The notes beneath the pieces are model-generated. The model was not told the origin of the DNA, made no database searches, and saw nothing but the letters and a program-made list of their open reading frames with translations. From Ga0077555 sp031406575 (GTDB lineage: Bacteria > Pseudomonadota > Alphaproteobacteria > Rhizobiales > Hyphomicrobiaceae), in assembly GCA_031406575.1 (NCBI GenBank), contig JANOHP010000151.1, forward strand, positions 1 to 10,479: DNA of 10,479 nt. Direction: 5' to 3'. Below are positions 1 through 6,359 of this stretch, piece after piece (position 1 is the first letter of the stretch; each line of letters begins with the position of its first letter). A program made the position numbers and the translations under genes.

Positions 1-629
1 AGGAAGACGAGCAGGTAGGTGACCCAGACGACGGTCAGAAGTAAGTCCGCGTACCATTCGGGCTCGGCGTACTCTTTCCCCTGGGTGACGCCCAGCAGAT
101 ACCCGGTTCCGGCAATTGCAATAAAGAGTTGATAGCCCCAAACGACGAACCACGGGGACCAACGCCCTGCAAGACGCGCGTGACTCGTCCGCTGCACGAC
201 ATAAAACGACGTGGCAATGAGGACGTTGCCGCCGAACGCGAAGACGACCGCCGATGTGTGCAGAGGACGCAATCGCCCGAAACTGGTCCACGGCAGGTCG
301 AGATTGAGCACCGGAAACGCGAGCTGCCAGGCAAGAACATCGCCAACGACGAAACCGGCGATGCCCCAAATGATGGCAGCAATCGTGGCGACCTTGATGG
401 GACCGTCGAAGTACGTCGAGTATCGATCGGCCGAAGCAGCGGCTGCAGAGCCGATCACAATTGCGATGGCGCCGAGACTACCGGCGGCAAACAACATCGT
501 GCCATGAAAGGCCATAACTGATTCCGGGGATCCGAGCGCGAGGACCAGTCCGAGCATCCCCACGATCGCAGCCGCCAGGATGGCCGCCCAGTCCCCGAAC
601 GCTTCCCGTTCCGCAGTCGTATCCGGCAT
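1..629 (-). CDS. ccoN: cbb3-type cytochrome c oxidase subunit I (CcoN), 5' part only
   Basis: This is the catalytic heme-copper subunit of the cbb3 oxidase, an inner-membrane high-affinity terminal oxidase used at low oxygen. Only the first 209 residues are present; the gene continues past the left edge (alphaproteobacterial CcoN is usually over 500 residues). The frame is open from ATG at 629 to base 1. Recognisable CcoN stretches are GPIKVATIAAIIWGIAGF (76-93), the strongly conserved FGRLRPLHTSAVVFAFGGN (117-135), in which H124 should be a heme b ligand, and GYLLGVTQGKEYAEPEWYAD (176-195). Several hydrophobic segments (about 13-33, 40-63, 80-107, 124-145, 158-180) fit a polytopic membrane protein. 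A G-rich stretch (GGGGGCG) just upstream of the ATG may serve as ribosome binding site. The FNR-like box about 100 bp upstream fits the usual anaerobic control of this operon. Identification is firm; only the missing C-terminal part is unseen. Confidence 0.95.
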   Translation of the reverse strand, partial: MPDTTAEREAFGDWAAILAAAIVGMLGLVLALGSPESVMAFHGTMLFAAGSLGAIAIVIGSAAAASADRYSTYFDGPIKVATIAAIIWGIAGFVVGDVLAWQLAFPVLNLDLPWTSFGRLRPLHTSAVVFAFGGNVLIATSFYVVQRTSHARLAGRWSPWFVVWGYQLFIAIAGTGYLLGVTQGKEYAEPEWYADLLLTVVWVTYLLVF

Positions 630-726
630 TACGCCCCCGTGCCCATCAGAAATCACTGCACCTCGCTGCGCGCAGGCGCATGACACCATGCGGGGATCAG
701 ATGATCACCAGTGAAGGCCGGTTGTT

Positions 727-740
727 TTGACTTGGATCAA
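727..740. promoter_or_regulatory. FNR/FixK-like box upstream of ccoN
   Basis: The sequence TTGACTTGGATCAA matches the FNR/Anr/FixK consensus TTGAT-N4-ATCAA at 9 of 10 fixed positions. Its centre lies 104 bp upstream of the ccoN start, a reasonable distance for a class II site at about -41.5 with a leader of some 60 bases. It overlaps the TGA stop codon (739-737) of the exporter ATPase gene, so the ccoN promoter begins inside the end of the preceding gene. Oxygen control of ccoN by FNR/FixK is well established in the family; binding here is inferred. Confidence 0.75.
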
Positions 741-1447
741 GTGGAGCTCACGATTCTCCCGTCGACGATGCGAACATGGCGGTCGGCGCGGGCGGCGAGA
801 TCGAGATCGTGCGTCACCATGACGATGGCACGCCCGGACTCGTCGACGAGGCGGCGAAAGATCGTCAGCACTTGCTCGCTCGACTGGCTGTCGAGGTTGC
901 CAGTCGGCTCGTCTGCGAGGATCACCAACGGCTCGTTGGCCAGCGCCCGAGCGATCGCCACGCGCTGCCGTTGCCCACCCGAGAGCTGGCCCGGAAGTTT
1001 CAGGGCATGCCCCTCGAGACCCAGCGAGACCAGTAGGTCCGCCGCCCGTTTGCGCATCTGGGCATCGTCGAGACGACCCAGCGCCCGCATCGGCAGCATC
1101 ACGTTCGACAGCGCAGAAAATTCCGGCAGCAGGAAATGGAACTGGAAGACGAAGCCGACGAGCGCAAGCCGCAGCCCGGCACGCTGCGCCTCGTCGAAGC
1201 CGTTGGCAGGCCGCTCCTCGATCAGCACCTCGCCCGTGGTCGGCACGTCGAGCAAACCCAGCAGATAGAGCAGCGAACTTTTTCCAGAGCCCGACGGCCC
1301 TGTAATGGCGACGAACTCACCCGCACGGATGACGAGATCAATGTCGCGCACCAGTGTCGTCGGCACCCCGTCGCCAATGACCTTGGTCGCCCGGCGCAAC
1401 TCGATCAGGGGGCGGGCGGCAACCCCCTTTCCAGAATCGCTGCCCAT
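737..1447 (-). CDS. ABC exporter ATPase (LolD/MacB type)
   Basis: This is the cytoplasmic ATP-hydrolysing subunit of the exporter encoded with the two preceding genes. With ATG at 1447 it has 236 residues, the usual size for LolD-like ATPases. It shows Walker A GPSGSGKS (50-57), Q-loop Q102, the ABC signature LSGGQRQR (155-162), Walker B VILADE (175-180) followed by PTGNLDS, and the switch histidine H213 in VTHD. The open frame extends upstream to 1639, but those residues are Arg/Pro-rich, overlap the permease gene and do not look like an ATPase, so the internal ATG was chosen. It has no clear Shine-Dalgarno sequence, but its A is also the last base of the TGA of a short upstream ORF, suggesting translational coupling. 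The exported substrate cannot be read from the sequence: LolD-like ATPases serve lipoprotein release, macrolide, peptide and other exporters. Confidence 0.9.
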   Translation of the reverse strand: MGSDSGKGVAARPLIELRRATKVIGDGVPTTLVRDIDLVIRAGEFVAITGPSGSGKSSLLYLLGLLDVPTTGEVLIEERPANGFDEAQRAGLRLALVGFVFQFHFLLPEFSALSNVMLPMRALGRLDDAQMRKRAADLLVSLGLEGHALKLPGQLSGGQRQRVAIARALANEPLVILADEPTGNLDSQSSEQVLTIFRRLVDESGRAIVMVTHDLDLAARADRHVRIVDGRIVSST

Positions 1448-1569
1448 CACTGAATCCAAAGGTAGAGAGGGTTCTTCAGCGGCTGCTCGCGCGCGCGCGC
1501 TCCGCTTCGGGAGAACGCTGCGTTGCGGGGTGAAGCGCATCGGAGCCTGTGCCGACTGTCGTCGCCCAT
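1447..1569 (-). CDS. Possible 40-residue coupling ORF between permease and ATPase
   Basis: A frame of 40 codons plus stop fits exactly between the permease and ATPase genes. Its ATG (1569-1567) shares the A of the permease TGA (1571-1569), and its own TGA (1449-1447) shares its A with the ATPase ATG (1447-1445), giving TGATG at both junctions. The product begins MGDDSRHRLR and is Arg-rich, with an ARAR stretch encoded by an alternating CG run (1488-1500) and the C-terminus LYLWIQ. I recognise no family, and it may only serve to carry ribosomes across the gap, since the ATPase start lacks a Shine-Dalgarno sequence. Chance cannot be excluded: an ORF this short is not improbable in GC-rich DNA. 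Confidence 0.35.
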   Translation of the reverse strand: MGDDSRHRLRCASPRNAAFSRSGARAREQPLKNPLYLWIQ

Positions 1570-2804
1570 CACGAGGCGCCCCTAATAATCTCGACCGGGT
1601 GAAGGCTCGCTGCCTTGCGCGCCGGCAAGTAACCCGCAACAGCCGAGGCCGTCATCGCTACGGCGCCAGCCATGAGATAGTGAAGCGCCGTATAATGAAG
1701 CGGCAGTTGAGTCGCGTCCATGAACGGGCTTCGAAATTCCAGCGTACCCAGCAGCAAGCAGAGGACATAGCCCAGCACCCACCCCGCCAGCGTGCCGGCA
1801 CATCCGATCAGCAGCGCCTCGATCAGGAAAATTCTCCTGACTGTTGCCGACGTGAAGCCCAAGGACTTCAAGATGGCAATGTCGCGCGTTTTCTCATGCG
1901 TGATTGTCGAAATGATATTGTAGGTTCCGAACGAGGCAACCAGCAAAATGGCGCCGACGACCGTATACATGATGAAATTGCGGATTTGGAATGCCGACAA
2001 GAGATCTTCGTTGGCTTCCTGCCATGACACCGATTTGAAGCCGGTCTGAGCCTCGATGCGAACGGCGACATCGCGCGCCTCGAGAATATCCTTCGTGCGA
2101 ATGCGGATGGCGTTCACCAGTGCCGTCTGGCCGGCCAGGATCTGTGCGGTCTTGATCAGTGTATAAGCTTGGGTCTCGTCAGTCTGACTCATGCCAGAAT
2201 GCAGCAGTGCCACCACAGTGCACGACAGAATCTGGCCGGTGCCGGAGGCGAGCGCGATGGTGTTGCCGACGCGAGCGCCGATCTTTTTCGCCAGCTTGTC
2301 GCCGAGAATGATGGCGTTCGACGATTTATAGAGCCCATCGAGTGAACCCTGACGGATCTGACTCGCGAGCTTGGAGACGGCGAGTTCGCGTTTCGGATCG
2401 ATGCCGGTCACGTTGGCGGCGGTATCGCGCCCGGCGTAGCGGATGACGGCGCGTGAGGTCACCGAGGGTGCCACAGCGCCGTCGAGCCACGTTTCGAGCG
2501 ACGCCATGATGGCGTAGGGGTTACGGATGCCCGGGCGCGTCGCTGGCGTGCTGATCCCTGAAAACTGGATCGCCGCATAGACATCCTCGGCGGGTTGACG
2601 CGGGGGATTGCGACGCTCGTCACTAATCGTAATGTGTGGCAGGCTATCGACCAGCTGGCTCACGAAGTCGCGCTGCGAGCCCTCCATCAGCGCCGCCATC
2701 ATCACCGAGAAACCGACACCCATGGCGACACCCATCATGCCGACCAGCGTCTGACGGACACGGGAGAGGACGTGTGTAACGGCGATGTCGAGCACCAGTC
2801 TCAT
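1569..2804 (-). CDS. ABC exporter permease, FtsX/LolC/MacB family
   Basis: This is the inner-membrane subunit of the exporter. The 411 residues show the classic four-helix layout: an N-terminal helix near 21-41, a large periplasmic domain (about 45-275), then three helices near 277-300, 325-354 and 374-395. Family signatures are WQEAN (260-264) before the second helix, EKTRDIAILKSLGFT (304-318) in the cytoplasmic coupling loop, as in LolC/LolE, and the C-terminal LPARKAASLHPVEIIRG (393-409). The start overlaps the adaptor's stop by four bases (ATGA, 2804-2801), which indicates translational coupling. Together with the adaptor and the ATPase it forms a MacAB-like or DevBCA-like set rather than a Lol system, because Lol operons have no HlyD-type adaptor. 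No TolC-type outer-membrane channel gene is in the window. Substrate unknown. Confidence 0.9.
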   Translation of the reverse strand: MRLVLDIAVTHVLSRVRQTLVGMMGVAMGVGFSVMMAALMEGSQRDFVSQLVDSLPHITISDERRNPPRQPAEDVYAAIQFSGISTPATRPGIRNPYAIMASLETWLDGAVAPSVTSRAVIRYAGRDTAANVTGIDPKRELAVSKLASQIRQGSLDGLYKSSNAIILGDKLAKKIGARVGNTIALASGTGQILSCTVVALLHSGMSQTDETQAYTLIKTAQILAGQTALVNAIRIRTKDILEARDVAVRIEAQTGFKSVSWQEANEDLLSAFQIRNFIMYTVVGAILLVASFGTYNIISTITHEKTRDIAILKSLGFTSATVRRIFLIEALLIGCAGTLAGWVLGYVLCLLLGTLEFRSPFMDATQLPLHYTALHYLMAGAVAMTASAVAGYLPARKAASLHPVEIIRGAS

Positions 2805-3895
2805 TTGGCCCCACCTGCTGTGACGGGGGATGGAGCGGGGCGCACTCTGGCCCGATCACTCAGCTCAGTGCGGAATGGCGAGACCACGCGGTCCTCGATC
2901 GTCAGGCCACTGCGGATCTCGACCATGCGCGTGCCGCGAATGCCGACATCGATGGTCCGGCGAACAGCCCTCCCGCTTTCGATCACCTGGACGCGATTAT
3001 CGAGCACGGCCTCGGCCGGCAACAGTAGTGCCCCCTTGGCTTCGGCCACGACGATATTGGCCTCGACGCTCATGCCGATCTGCAGGGGGGTCGCGTCGGG
3101 TAGCGCCAGATAGGCGCGAAACGTCTTGGTTTGTGGATCACCCTTGGGCGTGATGCTGTCGACAGTGGCGAGGAGCGGCCTGTCGGCGCCGCCTTCGTGG
3201 CGCAGCAGAACGTGCTGGCTGGTCCTGACGCGACCGATATCGTCTTCATTGACCTCGGCAACGATGCGCAGTGGTCTTGGTCGGCCGACCCAGAGCAGCA
3301 CATCATTTGTGCCGATTCCGGCGATCTCGCCGACCTCGCCGTCCCTGCGCAAGACCACGCCGTCCATGGGCGCCTTGAGCTTCAGCAGATCGATCCGTTC
3401 CTTCTGCGCCTCGAGCTTGGCCTCGTACTCACGCACCTGGGTCAGCTTGTCGTCGAGCAGTGTTTGCGCGGAGACGCTGCGCGCGACGAGCTGGCGCAAT
3501 CGCTCCGCGTCGTCCCTGAATCGCTGCAGTCGCGCCTCGATCTCGGCCAGCCCCGCCCGCTCCTCGTCATCTTCGAGGCGCACGAGAATTTCGCCCGACT
3601 GCACCGCTCGCCCTTCACACCGGCAAATCTCGACGATGCGTTTTCTCTGCAGCGCGGCAACTTTGGCCCAGTGCACCGGCTCGACGATGCCCGTGGCGTA
3701 AACCACCTCGGCTGCGTCGCCTCGGACGGGTGCAACGAGTCGGACCTCATGCCCACGCAAGACGAACCACCAGCCCAGTGCCGCAAACAGGCAAATGGCG
3801 AGCACGACAAACAGCCATGGCCGCACGCCGGGGGAGGCTAGCGCCACGATCGAAATCCTGGGCGCCTCGGTCTGTGTCACGCGCGGGCGTTGCAT
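2801..3895 (-). CDS. Periplasmic adaptor (membrane fusion) protein of ABC exporter, HlyD/MacA type
   Basis: This is the periplasmic adaptor that would link the permease to an outer-membrane channel. It has 364 residues, normal for the family. A single N-terminal anchor (about 26-46, PWLFVVLAICLFAALGWWFV) follows a short cytoplasmic tail. The first half of the lipoyl-like barrel sandwich (about 62-108) ends in the typical GEILVRLEDDEERAGL. A helical hairpin with coiled-coil character spans about 110-172, and the second lipoyl half begins at LKAPMDGVVLRRDGEVGE (172-189), followed by a beta barrel and membrane-proximal domain. An unusual CRC (C91, C93) sits in the turn of the first lipoyl half. 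It is the first gene of the operon; a GAGG four bases before the ATG may be the ribosome binding site. An FNR-like box lies about 113 bp upstream. Confidence 0.9.
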   Translation of the reverse strand: MQRPRVTQTEAPRISIVALASPGVRPWLFVVLAICLFAALGWWFVLRGHEVRLVAPVRGDAAEVVYATGIVEPVHWAKVAALQRKRIVEICRCEGRAVQSGEILVRLEDDEERAGLAEIEARLQRFRDDAERLRQLVARSVSAQTLLDDKLTQVREYEAKLEAQKERIDLLKLKAPMDGVVLRRDGEVGEIAGIGTNDVLLWVGRPRPLRIVAEVNEDDIGRVRTSQHVLLRHEGGADRPLLATVDSITPKGDPQTKTFRAYLALPDATPLQIGMSVEANIVVAEAKGALLLPAEAVLDNRVQVIESGRAVRRTIDVGIRGTRMVEIRSGLTIEDRVVSPFRTELSDRARVRPAPSPVTAGGAK

Positions 3896-4001
3896 GTAGC
3901 CTCGTGTCGGAGCGCTCGCGTGGCCGGGCCATGCCCCCGCTTTGGTCGTATCATTCTCACGACCTCACCCCCAAGCTGAAGGCAACGCCGCTCGAATGTC
4001 C

Positions 4002-4015
4002 TTGACCAGGATCAA
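4002..4015. promoter_or_regulatory. FNR/FixK-like box upstream of the exporter operon
   Basis: TTGACCAGGATCAA matches TTGAT-N4-ATCAA at 9 of 10 fixed positions and differs from the box before ccoN at only two spacer bases. Its centre is 113 bp upstream of the adaptor start, almost the same distance as in front of ccoN. On the other side, more than 700 bases with no convincing plus-strand gene make the exporter operon its likely target. I see no good -10 element at the spacing expected for a class II site. Confidence 0.65.
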
Positions 4016-4032
4016 GCCGGTCGACGGAGAAA

Positions 4033-4054
4033 TGTAATATATTGAGATAATACA
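4033..4054. promoter_or_regulatory. AT-rich imperfect palindrome, possible operator or promoter
   Basis: These 22 bases begin TGTA and end TACA, and 8 of 11 positions match between the half sites. They lie within a 33-base AT-rich patch (4031-4063) in otherwise GC-rich DNA, about 140 bp upstream of the exporter adaptor start and just beyond the FNR-like box. The left part, GAAATGTAATAT, recalls the left half of Zur-type boxes, but the right half does not match them. No regulator can be assigned, and the patch could simply be an AT-rich upstream promoter element. Confidence 0.3.
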
Positions 4055-4714
4055 AAACATTAAGTGGCTGCCCTTCCTGGACGCTTATCGAACCCTGTGC
4101 ATGGCTCCTGGGGAAGACCTACGCGTCGTTCTTGGCGGTATTCCGGGGATATCAGCAGTGGGTGCGAAATTGGATCCGGCGGTGTTGGAATAGTGGATTT
4201 CAGCCCACGCCTCCGAACCAGCCCAGAGAACGCAACCTGTCTGTCTCCTCTGAGGCCGGGGCGCTCACACCGTTCCAAGTGTTCCCAAACCCAACGCGAT
4301 ACCTTCAAGGGCAGACATTCCGCGGTTTGACCCCAATCGACACGACGGGCCAATACCGATCGTGCTGGCGCTGCAAGCTCAATGTCAATTTGCGTCCGCT
4401 TTTGGAGGTGGTGCCGAAGTGGGTTGGGGGGCGCAACGGATATTGCTGTACTGGGCTGGTAAACGGATCATTGTGTGCCCTGCGTGGCGGATTTAATATT
4501 TAGCATCAAATGCTTGCGCAGCAACCGACTTGTAGCGCTTTCCCCGCCTTGTGTAGCGAAGCCGTCGGAAGGACTCGAGCAATCAACATGCTATCGTCTT
4601 GATATCGGCTGTTCAGGATCTCTATCAGCTCTGAAGTAGTTGTGACTTTGCTGCTGTTCATTGATTGCAGAAAAAGATTGGGCCCGAATGCGACGGCTCA
4701 GGTCGGTAATCGGG
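4055..4714. other. Long non-coding stretch, nothing recognised
   Basis: About 660 bases lie between the AT-rich patch and the end of the Fur-family gene. Short open frames exist on both strands (4132-4503 plus, 4060-4353 minus), but their products have a scattered composition, no recognisable motif and no good ribosome binding site. I found no tRNA cloverleaf, no clear terminal inverted repeats and no transposase motif. The stretch could be decayed coding sequence or an old insertion; it could also hold a small RNA that cannot be seen without structure prediction. Confidence 0.5.
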
Positions 4715-5179
4715 TCATGATGCACGGCGTTTGGCTGCTCGAGCCGCAACCTTATCCGGTTTTGCGCGACCATAGAGCTCAAGCTTATGCCGAACGATGT
4801 CGTAACCGAGTTCGGCGGCAATCTCAGCCTGGAGCCGCTCGATCTTGTCGGAGCGGAATTCAATGACCTTGCCCGTCTCGACATCGATGAGGTGGTCGTG
4901 GTGTTCGCCGTCGACATGCTCAAACCGCGCCCGGCCATCGTCGAAGGCGTGGCGCTGGATCGCCCCCCGTTCTTCTAAGATGCGCATCGTACGATAGACG
5001 GTCGACAGGGAGATCGACGAATCTGCCGCAAATGCCGCGTGGAAGATCTCGTTGGCGTCGGGGTGGCTATCGGTGTCAGCCAGGACCTGGAGGATTGCGA
5101 GACGCTGCTTCGTCATCCTCACGCCGGCCGAGCGCAAGTGAGCCTCGTAATCCTTGGCGCGCTGGTTCGCCTTGGTCAT
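4715..5179 (-). CDS. Fur/Mur-family metal-responsive transcriptional regulator
   Basis: This is a 154-residue DNA-binding repressor that senses Fe(II) or Mn(II). The N-terminal winged helix (about 8-80) contains RMTKQRLAILQVL (21-33) and the recognition helix in SLSTVYRTMRILEERG (57-72). The dimerisation/metal domain carries FEHVDGEHHDHLID (86-99), with the HHDH metal cluster at 93-96, and continues VETGKVIEFRSDKIERLQ. Most Fur proteins have CxxCG directly after HHDHLI; here it is replaced by DVETG, as in alphaproteobacterial Fur/Mur proteins, so the structural zinc site is missing. A Lys/Arg-rich tail ends the protein. GGAG eight bases before the ATG supports this start. It is divergent from the OMP-cupredoxin-sit genes, whose likely Mn/Fe substrate makes a Mur (manganese) or Mn/Fe role more probable than Zur. 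It probably controls these genes and itself through the GTTGCAAAT repeats upstream. Confidence 0.92.
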   Translation of the reverse strand: MTKANQRAKDYEAHLRSAGVRMTKQRLAILQVLADTDSHPDANEIFHAAFAADSSISLSTVYRTMRILEERGAIQRHAFDDGRARFEHVDGEHHDHLIDVETGKVIEFRSDKIERLQAEIAAELGYDIVRHKLELYGRAKPDKVAARAAKRRAS

Positions 5180-5226
5180 GTGTGTGTCTCCAGTTGCTCC
5201 GAAAGGTTATGCGCCAGTTGACGCTC

Positions 5227-5269
5227 ATTTGCAACAAACGCGCAATGCGTGAGAACGGCAGTTGCAAAT
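5227..5269. repeat. 9-bp perfect inverted repeat, candidate Fur/Mur operator
   Basis: ATTTGCAAC (5227-5235) and GTTGCAAAT (5261-5269) form a perfect 9-bp inverted repeat with 25 bases between the arms. The left arm lies 48 bp upstream of the Fur/Mur start codon, and the pair sits between the two divergent transcription units. GCAAAT-type half sites are in line with what is described for alphaproteobacterial Fur/Mur operators, so these are candidate binding sites for the neighbouring regulator. A small stem, ACGC-GCAAT-GCGT (5238-5250), lies between the arms. Confidence 0.5.
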
Positions 5270-5334
5270 AGTTCTTAAAAGCATTGACTCACCTATTGGC
5301 ATGTGCGACGACACACTGGCCTTGTTGCAAATAG
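5261..5334 (+). repeat. 11-bp direct repeat GTTGCAAATAG, candidate operator pair
   Basis: GTTGCAAATAG occurs at 5261-5271 and again at 5324-5334, a spacing of 63 bp or about six helical turns, so both copies would face the same side of the DNA. The first copy is also the right arm of the inverted repeat. The second lies 37 bp before the start of the outer-membrane protein gene, where a bound repressor would block transcription. A shorter match, TGCAAATA, occurs at 6336-6343 next to the cupredoxin ribosome binding site. Confidence 0.5.
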
Positions 5335-5371
5335 GAACGAGCACAACTTGGGAACGGCGAAGGTGCTTTCA

Positions 5372-6309
5372 ATGCGGCAACACAAATGGAACCGACAGGC
5401 CGGGCATACTGCCAATGTCGCTGGACGACTGGGTCGGGTCCTCGCATTGGCTGGGTTTGTCGGCGGCGGGTTCGGCCACGGCGCGGTTGAAGCCCAGCAG
5501 CGCAAGGTTCCCGGCGAAAAAGCCGACCTCGGTGATGTGTTTGGTTTTACTGTGCCCACGGACACACCGGGAGCGGGTGATCGTGAGTTTGCACACGAGA
5601 CCGTCGGCCGCTTTGGTGAAATGGACGGCGCGTTCCGCGCCTTCAACACCAAGACGCAGATCGGCTACGGCGTGACAGACTGGTTCGCGGTCACGTCGGG
5701 GCTTCTCGCCGACTCCGATCGATTAGAGGCGTCACGGGACTTGACGACACGTCGGGTTCGACAATTTCAGGTCTGGCCGCTGAATTCAAATTCAAGTTGA
5801 TGGACCGCAACGCTTCTGGACTGGGCGTCGCCATCCTCGCTGAACCCACACTTGCCTGGCGCGACGGCGACACCGGCGATTGCATCCGTAGTCGCGGTGT
5901 TGAGTTTCGATTGGCAACAGACGCAGCCCTCGTGCCGCAACTCGTTTTTGCAAGCATTAATTTCTCGTATGCGCTCGACGCGACCCGCTTGAAAGCCTCG
6001 GATATTGTCGAGAAGTCTTCAGGATTTGGTGTGTCAACGGCCGTAGCTTACCGCTTCTCGGATGCTTTCTTCCTCGGCGCAGAGGCGCGTTATGATCGGG
6101 CGCATGAGGGTATCGGTCTTGGCACCCTGCAAGGCGAGGCGCTTTTCCTCGGGCCAACACTGTTCTGGAAGCCGAGCGACAAAATCTCCATCACAGCGGC
6201 ATGGTCAACGCAAGTCTGGGGCAGGGATCGCTCAGACCAATCCACCGGCATCGATCTCAATAACTTCGAGCGCCACGAGGCCAAGATCAAGGTTGCGGTG
6301 CCGTTCTGA
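5372..6309 (+). pseudogene. Outer-membrane beta-barrel protein, interrupted by a one-base frameshift
   Basis: Two overlapping frames make one protein. The first frame runs from ATG 5372 (GAAGG eight bases upstream) through a signal peptide (about residues 1-39, cleavage likely after VEA before QQRK) and GYGVTDWFAVTSGLLADSDRLE. The second frame continues with GVTGLDDTSGSTISGLAAEF and runs through alternating barrel-like strands (GFGVSTAVAYRFSDAFFLGAEARYD) to a C-terminal phenylalanine at 6309, the usual recognition end for the BAM complex. The switch falls near 5726-5730, where GAGGC would read GAG GGC with one more G; the repaired protein would have 312 residues. I do not recognise a named family. 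As the first gene after the Fur/Mur operator region, it may be an outer-membrane entry route for the metal used by SitABCD. Either the gene is broken in this strain or the sequence has a one-base error. On the frameshifted frame alone, translation stops at 5800. Confidence 0.8.
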
Positions 6310-6359
6310 CCATACCCGTTGGGTGCCGTCCACAGTGCAAATAAGGATCAGAGTTAATC

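Noticed and set aside
1488..1500. Alternating CG run, considered as a functional repeat or Z-DNA element
   Set aside because: Only 13 bases, inside a possible mini-ORF in GC-rich DNA; no reason to assign a function.
1448..1639. Upstream extension of the ATPase frame
   Set aside because: The extra 64 residues overlap the permease gene and resemble no ABC ATPase N-terminus; the start at 1447 gives the family length.
1305..2027. Plus-strand frame of 240 residues opposite the ATPase and permease genes
   Set aside because: Antisense to two recognised genes, Arg-rich, without any domain.
3131..3841. Plus-strand frame of 236 residues opposite the adaptor gene
   Set aside because: It is antisense to a well-supported adaptor protein and looks like a by-product of GC-biased third positions.
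4060..4353. Minus-strand frame of 97 residues in the middle gap, considered as a transposase or IS remnant
   Set aside because: It contains no DDE-type or integrase motif, and I found no terminal inverted repeats or target-site duplication.
4132..4503. Plus-strand frame of 123 residues in the middle gap
   Set aside because: Composition is scattered and rich in Trp/Cys/Arg, and I saw no motif, ribosome binding site or operon partner. Probably chance.
5303..5371. Earlier ATG at 5303 as start of the barrel protein
   Set aside because: It would put the second GTTGCAAATAG copy inside the coding region and add 23 polar residues before the signal peptide; the ATG at 5372 has a good ribosome binding site.
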